A stretch of DNA of 64,000 nucleotides from Verrucomicrobiota bacterium. Lineage in GTDB: Bacteria > Verrucomicrobiota > Verrucomicrobiia > Opitutales > Opitutaceae. Position 1 is the stretch's first letter, and each line of letters begins with the position of its first letter. The notes beneath the pieces were generated by a model, which worked only from the letters and a program-made list of their open reading frames with translations, made no database searches and was not told the DNA's origin. This document shows, piece after piece, positions 44,506 to 53,275 of the stretch. The position numbers and the translations under genes are program-made. Where the stretch lies: NCBI GenBank assembly GCA_019136515.1, contig JAGVUB010000156.1, positions 1-64,000 on the forward strand. Reading direction: 5' to 3'.

Positions 44506-44733
44506 TGCTGTCGTGACGCATCGACTTCTCCGGCACGACCGCTGTCGGTCCAGTCTCCGACTGGCCCCCACGCGCCCCCACCATCCCCTGCGGCGCTGCC
44601 CCAACCCGACCGGTCAAAGACCGGTCCCACCCGCCATCCGCGCGATCCTCCCCGCTCCGCCCAGAACCGCTCCCCGGTTCCCCCGCGATTTTTCGCTGCA
44701 ATTTTTCCGCTCCCGCTCCAGTTTTCCGCTCCC
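44506..44733. repeat. Intergenic palindromes upstream of HTH-EIIA gene
   Basis: CCAGTC TCC GACTGG (44550-44564) and GACCGGTC AAA GACCGGTC (44608-44626) are members of the palindrome family, in the reverse order to the copies near 4512 and 12494. Confidence 0.75.
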
Positions 44734-45483
44734 ATGCCCCACCGGACTCTCTCCTTCGAGGAGGTCGCGGACTATCTCCACCTTCGGCCCGAAGATATCC
44801 ACCGCCTGCTCAAAACCGCCGACATGCCGCACCAGATGCGCGGCAACCGGCCGGTGTTCCTGCGCGGCGACATCGACGCGTGGGCCTCCTGCCGCATCCT
44901 CGGGCTGCCCGACCGCCGGCTTACCGCCTTCCACGAGCAGAGCACCGCCCAGATCCGCCATATCCGCGACGAGGATGCGCTCATGCCGGAGCTTCTGCGC
45001 ACGGAGTACATCAAGCTCGACCTCGCCTCGCGCACCAAGTCGGCCGTCATCCGCGACATGGTCGATTTCGCCGCCACCACCGGCCGCGTCTACGACCCGA
45101 AGGCGCTGCTCGCCAGCGTGCAGGAGCGCGAGGAGCTCTGCACCACCGCACTGCCCGGCGGCATGGCGTTGCTGCACGCCCGCCACCACGAGGAGTACGC
45201 GTTCGACGGTTCCTTCCTGCTGCTCGGCCGCACCATCGCCACCATCCCCTTCGGCGCCTGCGACGGCGGCCACACCCGCCTCTTCTTCCTGCTCTGCTGC
45301 CAGGACGACCAACTGCACCTGCACACCCTCGCCCGCCTGTGCATGATGGCCTCGAAGACCGATCTGCTCGCCCAGCTCTGGCACGCCCCCGACGCCGACT
45401 CCGCCCACGCGATCCTCGGCGAATGCGAGCAGACCACCCTCCTCGGCAAGAAGCCCGAGGAAGCCGAAGCGGAGACCGGCTGA
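44734..45483 (+). CDS. HTH-PTS EIIA fusion (PTS-Ntr-like regulator)
   Basis: 249-residue protein joining an N-terminal helix-turn-helix of the excisionase/MerR-like type (LSFEEVADYLHLRPEDIHRLL, MRGNRPVFLRGDIDAW, residues 6-50) to an EIIA(Ntr/mannitol) domain (about 90-235). The phosphorylatable histidine is His148 in LPGGMALLHARHHEEYAF. Such fusions are thought to tie DNA binding or protein contacts to PTS phosphorylation state. No EIIB, EIIC, HPr or EI is in the window. ATG 44734 is the first codon in frame after the repeat-filled upstream gap. Confidence 0.85.
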   Translation: MPHRTLSFEEVADYLHLRPEDIHRLLKTADMPHQMRGNRPVFLRGDIDAWASCRILGLPDRRLTAFHEQSTAQIRHIRDEDALMPELLRTEYIKLDLASRTKSAVIRDMVDFAATTGRVYDPKALLASVQEREELCTTALPGGMALLHARHHEEYAFDGSFLLLGRTIATIPFGACDGGHTRLFFLLCCQDDQLHLHTLARLCMMASKTDLLAQLWHAPDADSAHAILGECEQTTLLGKKPEEAEAETG

Positions 45484-45608
45484 GCGAGACGCGCTCCACG
45501 CCAGGAATTCCCCCTGGAATTCTCAACCCCTCGAACCAAGCAGTCCTCCGCACCAAGGTCGTGAAACGAGGTCCGGGTGAATAAGGCTATTGGGCGAAAG
45601 AACAGCCG

Positions 45609-46091
45609 ATGAATCTCCGAGTTCTCATCTTCCTGCTCGCGATGCTCCTTGGGCCCGAAGGCTACGCGCGAAACGATTTCTGGCTTGGGGAGCGCTATTC
45701 CGTCCGGCTGTCCTTCGATGCGACTGATCTCGGAAGAATCAACGCTCCGAAGCCGGCATCTCTGCCGACACCAGAATACCCTGCCGAGATGTTCCGCTGC
45801 GCGGTAGCTGGCGTCGTCGTGCTTGACTATGTCGTGAAGGAAGATGGCAGCGTGACTGATGTGACAGTGGTTTCGTCGACGCTTCCCGATTTTGCGGAGT
45901 CGGCAAAGAAGTCGGTTGCTGGATGGCGCTTCATCCCAGCTAACGATCTGTCCACGGGAGCAGAGGTCAGTGCCAGAATGCGGTGCTGGGTGGAGTTCAC
46001 GATCGATGCAGGAAAGCCCAATAAGCCACTACATGGAACGTCGGCAAAGGCCCCGTCCTCTTCGACCGAGCCTGAGAGCCGGCGTCCCTGA
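45609..46091 (+). CDS. Periplasmic TonB C-terminal domain protein
   Basis: 160-residue exported protein: signal peptide (to about residue 21), then a TonB_C fold (about 45-130) with PTPEYPAEMFRCAVAGVVVL, VVKEDGSVTDVTVVSSTLPDF and AAGW-like AKKSVAGWRFIPA. There is no membrane anchor of TonB type. The last 25 residues (from PNKPLHGT) are polar, repetitive and unlike the fold, and look as if encoded by foreign or repeat DNA. GC is visibly lower than in the core genes. The function is unknown; a TonB-like adaptor without energy-coupling helix. Confidence 0.72.
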   Translation: MNLRVLIFLLAMLLGPEGYARNDFWLGERYSVRLSFDATDLGRINAPKPASLPTPEYPAEMFRCAVAGVVVLDYVVKEDGSVTDVTVVSSTLPDFAESAKKSVAGWRFIPANDLSTGAEVSARMRCWVEFTIDAGKPNKPLHGTSAKAPSSSTEPESRRP

Positions 46092-46109
46092 CCTGAATCG
46101 TTTCGCCAA

Positions 46110-46556
46110 ATGAAAACCGCCGCCGGAATTCTCGTCGTTTCGCTGCTGAGTGGCTGTTCCAGCTCCCATACTCGCGAGCCTGCAGCGGCTACCACAGACA
46201 CTGGGCCCAAGATCGCAATTCTTGAGGAGTCGATAGCCCGAAGTAAAAACGAGTTCTCATTAGGCTTCTGTGTCGGTGTTTGGCGCAGTGCTGATGGTTC
46301 GCAGGATGTTGTTGTGGGGATTGAGCCGCATCGGCTGCTTCTGTGCCGTGCCGGCGTCCGGGACGAGTACCTGATCCCTGCAGGTAAAGGGCCTGTGGCC
46401 GAACACGCCGGTAAAGAGTTCAGAATATCGTTTATGCGGAAGTTCGATGAGATGAGCCTCGATATCGGCGATGAGAGCTTCCAGCTAAGGCTTGTCTCTG
46501 AGCAGATTCCGGAAGAAATGAGATGCCGACCGAATCGGGTAGCCGGTGGTAGTTAG
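46110..46556 (+). CDS. Putative lipoprotein of unknown function
   Basis: 148-residue protein with a lipobox (LVVSLLSGC, Cys16) and therefore a predicted lipid anchor. The body has no recognisable domain; it contains a W-R-S-A-D-G-S strand pair and beta-rich segments (DEYLIPAGKGPVAEHAGKEF, MSLDIGDESFQLRLV). It begins 18 bases after the TonB_C gene and shares its lower GC, so the pair may be co-transcribed and acquired together. Confidence 0.65.
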   Translation: MKTAAGILVVSLLSGCSSSHTREPAAATTDTGPKIAILEESIARSKNEFSLGFCVGVWRSADGSQDVVVGIEPHRLLLCRAGVRDEYLIPAGKGPVAEHAGKEFRISFMRKFDEMSLDIGDESFQLRLVSEQIPEEMRCRPNRVAGGS

Positions 46557-46770
46557 CCTCCGGCCCCACACCACCCGGCGGACGGGTCCCTCCTCCGCCG
46601 AGGCTCCGGTGGGCGGTCCGTACCGGGCGATTCCGGTCTCCATCTCCTGACGACGCGCACGGCGCAACCGACCATCCTCGTCCGGGCGGGACTTCGGGGC
46701 GTCTGAAACAGGTTCGCCCTCCAGAACCTCGGCACTTGCGAACCACCGCACCCTCGGCGATCCGTCCACC

Positions 46771-47169
46771 ATGGACTCGGCTCTTGCCACGCTCCGCCTC
46801 GAAACCCCCAAACGGCCCGACCTTCAGCCGTTCGAAGCGGAGGCGTTGGCCGACACCGGTTCGCTCTTTCTCTGCCTCCCCGACGCGGTGCGCGTGCAGC
46901 TCCAGCTCGAATCGACTTCACAGAAGGACGTGACCACCGCCGACGGCAAACGCGTGCTCTGCGACTACGTCGGCCCGATCCGCGTGACCTTCGAAAACCG
47001 CGAGTGCTATGTCGGTGCGGTCGTGCTGGGCGACGAAGTCCTGCTCGGCGCCGTGCCGATGGAGGACATGGATCTGGTGGTCGTTCCCTCGGCCCGCCGC
47101 GTGATCGTCAATCCGCAGCACCCGAACTTCGCCAGCGGCCCCGCAAAAGGTTTCGCGGCGCGGCACTAA
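46771..47169 (+). CDS. Retropepsin-like aspartic protease (clan AA)
   Basis: 132-residue single-lobe aspartyl-protease-fold protein. The motif ALADTGSLFLCLP (Asp28-Thr-Gly) is the catalytic triplet. Strand ... GPIRVTFENRECYVGAVVLGDEVLLGAVPMEDM carries the hydrophobic-Gly flap-side motif (L-L-G). Single-lobe proteins of this type must dimerise to build the active site. Bacterial relatives are sometimes linked to toxin-antitoxin loci or to plasmid and genome islands, but nothing of that kind adjoins here. The upstream 46557-46770 holds no gene. Confidence 0.75.
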   Translation: MDSALATLRLETPKRPDLQPFEAEALADTGSLFLCLPDAVRVQLQLESTSQKDVTTADGKRVLCDYVGPIRVTFENRECYVGAVVLGDEVLLGAVPMEDMDLVVVPSARRVIVNPQHPNFASGPAKGFAARH

Positions 47170-47200
47170 GCCGACGGCACGCCCGCGATCGCGGTTCTGT

Positions 47201-47668
47201 TCAGTCCACCTTCACCCGCAACCCCGGGACTTGGCCGGCGGCGCGCACCACGATCTCCACATCCTTCTCGCCGCGGAAACCCGAGAACGCCGCCGCGAAC
47301 AACTGCCCGTCCGGCCCATGGAGCGCCACGCCGCCCTCCCAGCCGATGAAGTCCGGACGCATGATGCCGAACGGACCGTCGTCGAGCTTCTTGGCATAGA
47401 CCAACTCCTCGAAGCGCCCCGTGGCGTAGCCGGTCGCGCGCACCTGGCTCACCTTGCGCGCCGCGATGCCGAAGACCCAGCGGCCCTTGCCTGTATCGGT
47501 CCCGAAGATGCGGCCCACGAACCGCCCGTCCGGCGCGATCACGCACACCGCGGCGTTGCCGTTGCCCGACATCTCGCGGTCCACCGGATCGCGCAGGTAC
47601 TCCGGGAGCAGCCGCGCGACTTCGTCGACGAGTTGCTGGGCGAGGTCGATGCCGGGAGGATTCGTCAT
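47201..47668 (-). CDS. GlcG/HbpS-like (DUF336) protein
   Basis: 155-residue protein with ATG 47668 (MTNPPGIDLAQQLVDEVARL). The pattern of a first helix, AAVCVIAPDGRFVGRIFGTDTGKG, a helix with A-x-x-K (FGIAARKVSQV), and closing VEIVVRAAG fits the GlcG/HbpS fold, which binds haem or acts in glycolate loci. The match is by pattern only. It converges on the retropepsin-like gene with a 31-base gap. The frame is open further upstream but begins with low-complexity arginine-rich sequence that I do not accept. Confidence 0.6.
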   Translation of the reverse strand: MTNPPGIDLAQQLVDEVARLLPEYLRDPVDREMSGNGNAAVCVIAPDGRFVGRIFGTDTGKGRWVFGIAARKVSQVRATGYATGRFEELVYAKKLDDGPFGIMRPDFIGWEGGVALHGPDGQLFAAAFSGFRGEKDVEIVVRAAGQVPGLRVKVD

Positions 47669-47789
47669 GGTGTCGCCAGCCGAACCGCCTGTCCCCGCCG
47701 CGTCGACCGCGAACCGCGCCCGATGCATTCCGTGGCGACGAAACCGGCGGCGCCTTGCCCCGCTCCGCCGAGTCGGCTTCGCTCCCGCC

Positions 47790-48133
47790 ATGCGCCTCGA
47801 ACACCTCGCGCTCTGGACGCCCCGGCTGGAACTGCTCCGCGACTTCTACGTGCGCCAACTCGGCTGCACCGCGGGCCCGCTCTACTCCAGCGCCACACGG
47901 CCGTTCCGCTCGTGCCCGACCTCGCTGCCCAACCGCCCGCCGCCGCGCCCGACCACACCGGCTACGCCCATTTCGCCCTCGCGCTCGGCAGCGAAGCGGC
48001 GGTGCGCGCCGAGACCGAACGACTCCGCCACGCCGGCGTGCGCGTGCTCGGTGAGCCGCGCCGCACCGGCGACGGCTACTACGAGAGCGTCGTGCTCGAC
48101 CCCGACGGCAACCGCATCGAGCTCACGGCCTGA
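47790..48133 (+). pseudogene. Glyoxalase/bleomycin-resistance-fold protein, frame-broken
   Basis: Small VOC-family protein (glyoxalase I fold, metal-binding, often a lyase or dioxygenase). The first half MRLEHLALWTPRLELLRDFY carries the first metal His. Near 47905 the frame changes: TGYAHFALALGSEAAVR, GEPRRTGDGYYESVVLDPDGNRIEL, with the last metal Glu, continue in another frame. The second strand pair, about 20 residues (normally with an R-x-E-L motif), is missing. As in other broken genes here, the defect combines lost bases with a frame change. Confidence 0.75.
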
Positions 48134-48235
48134 ACCCCGCCGCGCCCGCGGCGCAGCTCCCCGAGGGATTCCGTCTCGCTCCGAATCACGGCCCCGGCTG
48201 GCGATTTCTCCAACCTGCCCTAGCCTCCCGCCATC

Positions 48236-50693
48236 ATGCGGCGCCTCCGAGCCCCTCTGCACCTCATCGTCCTGCTGGTCCTCGCCGCCGGCGCGGCCCT
48301 GCACGCCGCCCCGCCCACCGCCGACGCCTTCGACGCCACGCCCGCCTGGCCCGCGGCTTTCACCCTGCGCCTCAAACCCGCCGATACCGCCACTGGCGAC
48401 GTCCTCCGGCTGCTGACCGTCGAGGAACGCACCGGCGAGCCCCGCGCCGACGAACTCGTCCGCGCGCCGATGTTCCTCCACGAGGACGAGCCGGGCGATC
48501 CCGCCGACTGGGCGCTCTTCGCCGAGACCGACACCGCCCGCCAGCACCCACTCGCCTTCCAGCTCGACGATCTCCGCCGCAACGAGGCCGGTCGCCTGAC
48601 CCGCTGCCATCTCTATTTTCCGGTGACACTCGCCGCCTGGGAGCGCCAGCGCTTCATGCTTGTCCGGCGCACCGCCGCCGTCCCCCCGCAACCGCCCGCT
48701 CTCGCCTGCCAGCGCGACGGGGATCGCGTCACACTGGCCGGTCGCGACCTCGCCATCACCTTCCTCGCCGCCGGCCCGCGCGCCGGTGCGATCACCGCCA
48801 TGCAGGTGTTCGGCCGCGCCCTCGAACTGCCCGACGGTTGGATCGCCCCCGCGCTCACGCTCGTCCGCCAAGCGCCCGACTGCACCATCATCCGCCGCAC
48901 CGAGCTCACCTACGCCGAGCCCGAAGACCTCGAGATCCGCGATGTGCGTTACGGCAGCGGTCCGCTCTTCGCCAAGTTCACCGTGCGTATCGGGCCGCGC
49001 GGTCTGCCCGACTCCGCCGAATTCACCTACCGGATCCCGGCCCACGGCGCCGTGCTCATCCAGACCGAGCGCCTCGCTCCCGAGGGCGAGCCCTCCGCCG
49101 AGGTCGTCGGCGCCGATGCCCACCGCCTGCTCGCCGGCCGGCTCCGCCTCGGCCCCGGTCGCAACGCCGAGGTGGTGCGTGTCCCCGCCGGTTTGCGCCG
49201 TCTCACCCGGGCCACCCAGGGCCATTTCCTCGACGCGCTCGTCGACCGCCCCGCCGGCCTCGGCCTGCTGCCCGTGCCGTATGTGCAGACCGGTGGCGGG
49301 AAGGTGACACTCGACGGCGGCACGGTGGCGATCGCCGGCGCCTCCTCCTTCCGCCGCAACACCGACGGCCACAGCGCCTCTTTGCGCGCGTTCTGGGGGG
49401 AGCTGCGATTCGCCTTCACCACCGCGCTCGACGCCGAGTCCCTCTGGCAGCTGGCGCGCCGCCAGTTCCAGCCGCTGGTCGCGGTCGTCGACGAACCCGC
49501 GCTCGGCCCCGCCGACTGCCTAGCCTTCATGCCGGCGATCGCCCGGCGCTTCCGCGAGATCCCGTATTGGGGCCGCAACTGGACGCAGGACGCCGCGCTG
49601 CTGCGGCTCGAACGCAACCGCCCGCAATACGACGCGCTGCTCGCCCGCCGGCCCGGAGCCTCCGAGTCCAACCCTTCGGTACACCTGCCCGGCTGGGCCC
49701 GGGCCACGCCGCCCCAACCGCGCAACCCGAAGGACCAGGGCCGCATCGACCCCTACCATCTCGCCTACGGCAGCAGCGTCATCCCGCTGCTCCACCGGTG
49801 GGCGCCCCACCCGCGCCTGCCGTCCGTCGCGCGCGCGATCGGCGCCGCCTCGCACCAGGCGTTCGGCCGCGTGAACGCCGCCGGTTTCCCCCGGGTCGAC
49901 TGCTTCGCCTCGGCCCTGAACATGCAGCTCGGCCCGCTCGGCCTCGCCCTGTTCGGCGCCACCGAGACCGGCGACACCGCCCTCGCCGCCTGGGCGCGCG
50001 ACGCCCTCCACGCCCCCGGCGTCACCGCCATCTACGGACACGGCCAGCGGCCCTACCCCGGCGAGATCGGCCGGCCCGACCGCCGCTCTCGGCCGGTACT
50101 TCGACTGCGTCGATGTGACCGCCGACCTCCAGCATCGCGCGGCACCCGGGTCCGAGACGCGCAGCTGGTCTCGGGCGAACTTCTTCCGCGGGCAGGCCCA
50201 CGACCACCGCTGGGAGGGTTGGTCGTGCAACCCGCTCGTCGGGCTGTTCGCGCACGCCGCCGACCGCGGCCGGATCGGCACCACCGAGGCCGCCTACTGG
50301 CTCGACGAAGCGTCCCGCCGCAAGCAGGCGTGGTCCGAATTGATGTGGTACACCCACGCCGACCTCCTGCTCGCCCTGGCCGACCAGCCCGTGCCGCGCC
50401 GGCCCGCCCCGCCGCTGCCGGCCGACCTCACGGTCCGCCGCGCGCGCGGCGCCAACCACCTCGCCTGGTCCGCCGTGGCCGAAGCCACCGGATACAGAAT
50501 CTACCGCGCCCCGGCCGTCGGCGGCCCGTGGACCTGGCTCAACTCGCCGTACCGCGAGACGCCCGCCCCGCTGGTGACCGGCACCGCGTTCGACGATCCC
50601 GACGGGCACGCCGGTGACGAGTATCTCGTGACAGCGGTCGACGCCGCCGGCCGCGAGAGTCGCTGGTACGCCGACGAGCCGCCGCGGGACTGA
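48236..50693 (+). pseudogene. Large secreted carbohydrate-active-like protein, frame-broken
   Basis: Exported protein of about 820 residues (signal peptide to residue 24). The body has long beta stretches (48300-49500) then alpha-toroid-like segments (MPAIARRFREIPYWGRNW, AARARDALHAPG), reminiscent of heparinase or rhamnosidase-like enzymes, but no family signature is firm. After YGHGQRPYPGEIGRPD (near 50080) the frame changes: GRYFDCVDVTADLQ, EGWSCNPLVGLFAHAADRG and a fibronectin-type end (ATGYRIYRAPAVGGPWTWLN) read in another frame to 50693. Catalytic residues cannot be named. The downstream uppP is separate. Confidence 0.6.
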
Positions 50694-50807
50694 CCCCGCG
50701 GGCACGCGCCCAGGCGCAGCACCACAGTCGGGCCGCGCCCGCCCGCGCCGGCCGCGGCGCGGCTGCGCCGGAGAACGGAACTCGACACCCCCGCGACCAT
50801 CGCGACC

Positions 50808-51845
50808 ATGCGCGCCATGCGTATCGTCGGTAGCCTGCTCGCCTTCCTGCTCGCCCTCGCGGCCGCCCACGGCCAGGCGCCGTCGGTGCCGCTCGCCGCG
50901 GACCGCGCGCCCGATGCGCCCGCCGCGACCACGACCCGCGAACTCACGTTGGGCGAGGCCGTCGTGCTCGGGTTGGTCGAGGGCATCACCGAGTTTCTCC
51001 CGGTCTCCTCCACCGGCCATCTCATCATCGCCAACCACTTCCTCGGCCTCGACGACGAGCGTCAGCTCACCGACTCCGCCGGCCGACCACGCTGGATCAA
51101 GCCCCCCTCCGCCGAACACCCGGAGGGCCAGCCCCTCACCACCGCCGCCGCCGCCAACACCTACACCGTCGTCATCCAGATCGGCGGCATCGCGGCGGTT
51201 GTGGTGCTTTACTGGAGCCAGCTGTGGAGCCTCGCCCTCGGGGCCGTCGGCCTGGACCGCGAGGGCACGAAGCTCCTGCGCAACATCGTGCTGGGGGTGC
51301 TGCCGGCCGTCGTCTGCGGGCTCACGCTCGACGACTGGATCGAGGCCAAGCTCTTCGGTCTCTGGCCCGTGGTCGCGGCCCTCGTCGCCGGCGCCGCCTT
51401 CATGATCTACGTCGACCGCCGCCGGAAACACTCGCAATGGCACCAGTCCAACGGTCGCAAGCCCTCCGAGCTGCGCCCGAGCGAGGCGCTGTTCGTCGGC
51501 GCCCTCCAGTGCGTGGCGATGTGGCCCGGCACCAGCCGCTCGATGATGACGATCGTCGGCGGCTATATTGTCGGGCTGAAACCGGCGCAGGCCGCCGAGT
51601 TCAGTTTCCTGCTCGGCCTGCCCACCCTCGCCGGCGCCGCCCTCCTGAAGGGCTGGAAGACCGGCCCGGCCATGATGGAGGTCTTCGGCTGGGCGCCAGT
51701 CCTGCTCGGCATCCTCGTGGCGTTCGGGGCCGCCGCCCTCGCCATCAAGTTCCTCGTCGCCACGCTCACCCGTTTCGGCCTCACGCCTTTCGCCGTGTAC
51801 CGTATCGTCCTGGCGCTCGCGCTCGTCCTCGTGTTCGCCTTCTGA
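50808..51845 (+). CDS. uppP: Undecaprenyl-diphosphatase (UppP/BacA)
   Basis: 345-residue inner-membrane pyrophosphatase that recycles undecaprenyl pyrophosphate for peptidoglycan and LPS synthesis. The two family signatures are present: EGITEFLPVSSTGHLI (catalytic Glu in the first) and PGTSRSMMTI (Arg and Ser). It has an N-terminal extension of about 45 residues with a signal-like helix (MRIVGSLLAFLLALAAAHGQ), unusual for UppP of about 270 residues. A polar loop of about 40 residues follows the first signature (DDERQLTDSAGRPRWIKPP). Length and extras suggest a lineage-specific form. The next gene is rpmF. Confidence 0.92.
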   Translation: MRAMRIVGSLLAFLLALAAAHGQAPSVPLAADRAPDAPAATTTRELTLGEAVVLGLVEGITEFLPVSSTGHLIIANHFLGLDDERQLTDSAGRPRWIKPPSAEHPEGQPLTTAAAANTYTVVIQIGGIAAVVVLYWSQLWSLALGAVGLDREGTKLLRNIVLGVLPAVVCGLTLDDWIEAKLFGLWPVVAALVAGAAFMIYVDRRRKHSQWHQSNGRKPSELRPSEALFVGALQCVAMWPGTSRSMMTIVGGYIVGLKPAQAAEFSFLLGLPTLAGAALLKGWKTGPAMMEVFGWAPVLLGILVAFGAAALAIKFLVATLTRFGLTPFAVYRIVLALALVLVFAF

Positions 51846-52033
51846 TCTCGCGCTCCGCCGCGCCCGCACCTGTTTTTGAACACCGAGGGCCTGCCCGGCG
51901 TCCCTTCTTTCGCCACAGGGCCCGGTTTCTCACCGAGTCCCTGCTTGACCCGCCCTCCCCCCGATCTTTACTCGCACCCCTTCCGCGCCCGGAACGTCTC
52001 GTTCTGCGGCCGAAGCACCGACCCAAATTCATC

Positions 52034-52210
52034 ATGGCCAATCCGAAACGTAAACAGTCCAAGCGCCGCAGCGCTCTCCGTCGCGCCGCCAACGCCTTCA
52101 AGGCTCCCCAATTCGCCCGCGACGCCGACGGCTCCCTCGTCCGCCCGCACCGCGTCAACCCGAAGACCGGGATGTACCGCGGCCGCCAAGTGCTCGACGT
52201 CGAAGTCTGA
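52034..52210 (+). CDS. rpmF: Ribosomal protein bL32
   Basis: 58-residue large-subunit protein: MANPKRKQSKRRSALRRAAN followed by FKAPQFARDADGSLVRPHRV and VNPKTGMYRGRQVLD. The first basic helix, the H-R-V-N-P-K-T-G-M-Y turn and the absence of zinc cysteines are typical of many bL32. It stands 46 bases ahead of plsX, the common rpmF-plsX-fabH order. Confidence 0.95.
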   Translation: MANPKRKQSKRRSALRRAANAFKAPQFARDADGSLVRPHRVNPKTGMYRGRQVLDVEV

Positions 52211-52256
52211 CCCGGGGGACCCCTCCCGTCCGGCCCCCACGCCGTAAAAGCCAGCA

Positions 52257-53221
52257 ATGAGCGACTCCGCCCCCGCCACCGGTAGCATCGCGGTGGACGC
52301 CATGGGGGGCGACCTCGGCCCGTCCGAGGTCGTCGCCGCATTGCAGCTTGCCCTCGATGCTTTTCCCGACTTGTGCCCCGTCACCCTCGTGGGTGACGAG
52401 GCGCAGTTGAAGCCGCTGCTCGCCTCGGCCGGTCTCGCCGACCACCCGAAGCTCCGCGTGCTGCACGCCTCCGATGTCGTCTCCATGGAGGACGACGTCA
52501 TGACCGCCATCCGGCGCAAAAAGGATGCGTCCATGCTCCGCGCGATGGACCTGGTCAAGGACGGCACCGCCTCGCTCCGGTCGTCCCCCGCGAGGGCGGC
52601 CATTTCATTCTCATCGACGGCGGCGCCAACCCCGAGGCCAGCGCGCGCCACCTCGTCCACAACGCCATCCTCGGCACGCACTACTGCCGCGTCGAACTCG
52701 GCATCGAGCGGCCCCGCGTCGGCCTGCTCACCATCGGCACCGAGGAAGGCAAGGGCAACGCGCTCATCAACGAGACGCACGAGTCCCTCAAGGCGCTCGG
52801 CCATCTCATCAACTACGTCGGCCCGGTCGAGGGCTTCCAAGTGTTCCGCGACGAGATCGACGTCGTCGTCTGCGACGGCTTCACCGGCAACATCTGCCTG
52901 AAGACGTGGGAGTCGCTCGTGAAGTTCGTCGGCCGCGAGCTCAAGACCCTCTTCACCGCCAACCCCGCGCGCATGTTCGCCGCGTTTCTGGGCAAGGGCG
53001 CCCTCCGCGGCCTCAAACACCGCATCCAGCCCGAGCGCTTCGGCGGCGCCCCCTTGCTCGGCCTGCGCGGCTGCGTCATCAAGGCCCACGGTTCCGCCAA
53101 CCGCCACGCGCTGATGAACGCCATCCACGACGCCAGCGAGTTTCTCCGCACCGACCTCGTCCACCACATCGAGGCCGATATCGGCGCCGCCAACACCCTT
53201 CTCGGCAAACCCAACGCCTAA
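52257..53221 (+). pseudogene. plsX: Phosphate acyltransferase PlsX, frame-broken
   Basis: PlsX makes acyl-phosphate from acyl-ACP for phospholipid synthesis. Frame one carries IAVDAMGGDLGPSEVVAALQ and SMEDDVMTAIRRKKDASML. Near 52580, after DLVKDGTASLRS, the frame changes. GGHFILIDGGANPEASARHL, IGTEEGKGNALINETHESL and GSANRHALMNAI then continue in another frame to 53221. The expected A-G-N-T-G-A segment of about 35 residues is absent, so bases are lost as well. PlsX is usually essential and rpmF and fabH on either side are intact, so a consensus or assembly error is the more likely explanation. Confidence 0.85.
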
Positions 53222-53275
53222 ACTCCCCGCGCGCCCGCCCCTCGGCACCGCCGCGCTCCGCACACTCGTTTCTGC

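Noticed and set aside
52500-52640. Programmed frameshift in plsX
   Set aside because: Programmed shifts keep all residues, but here about 35 conserved residues are missing, so lost bases fit better.
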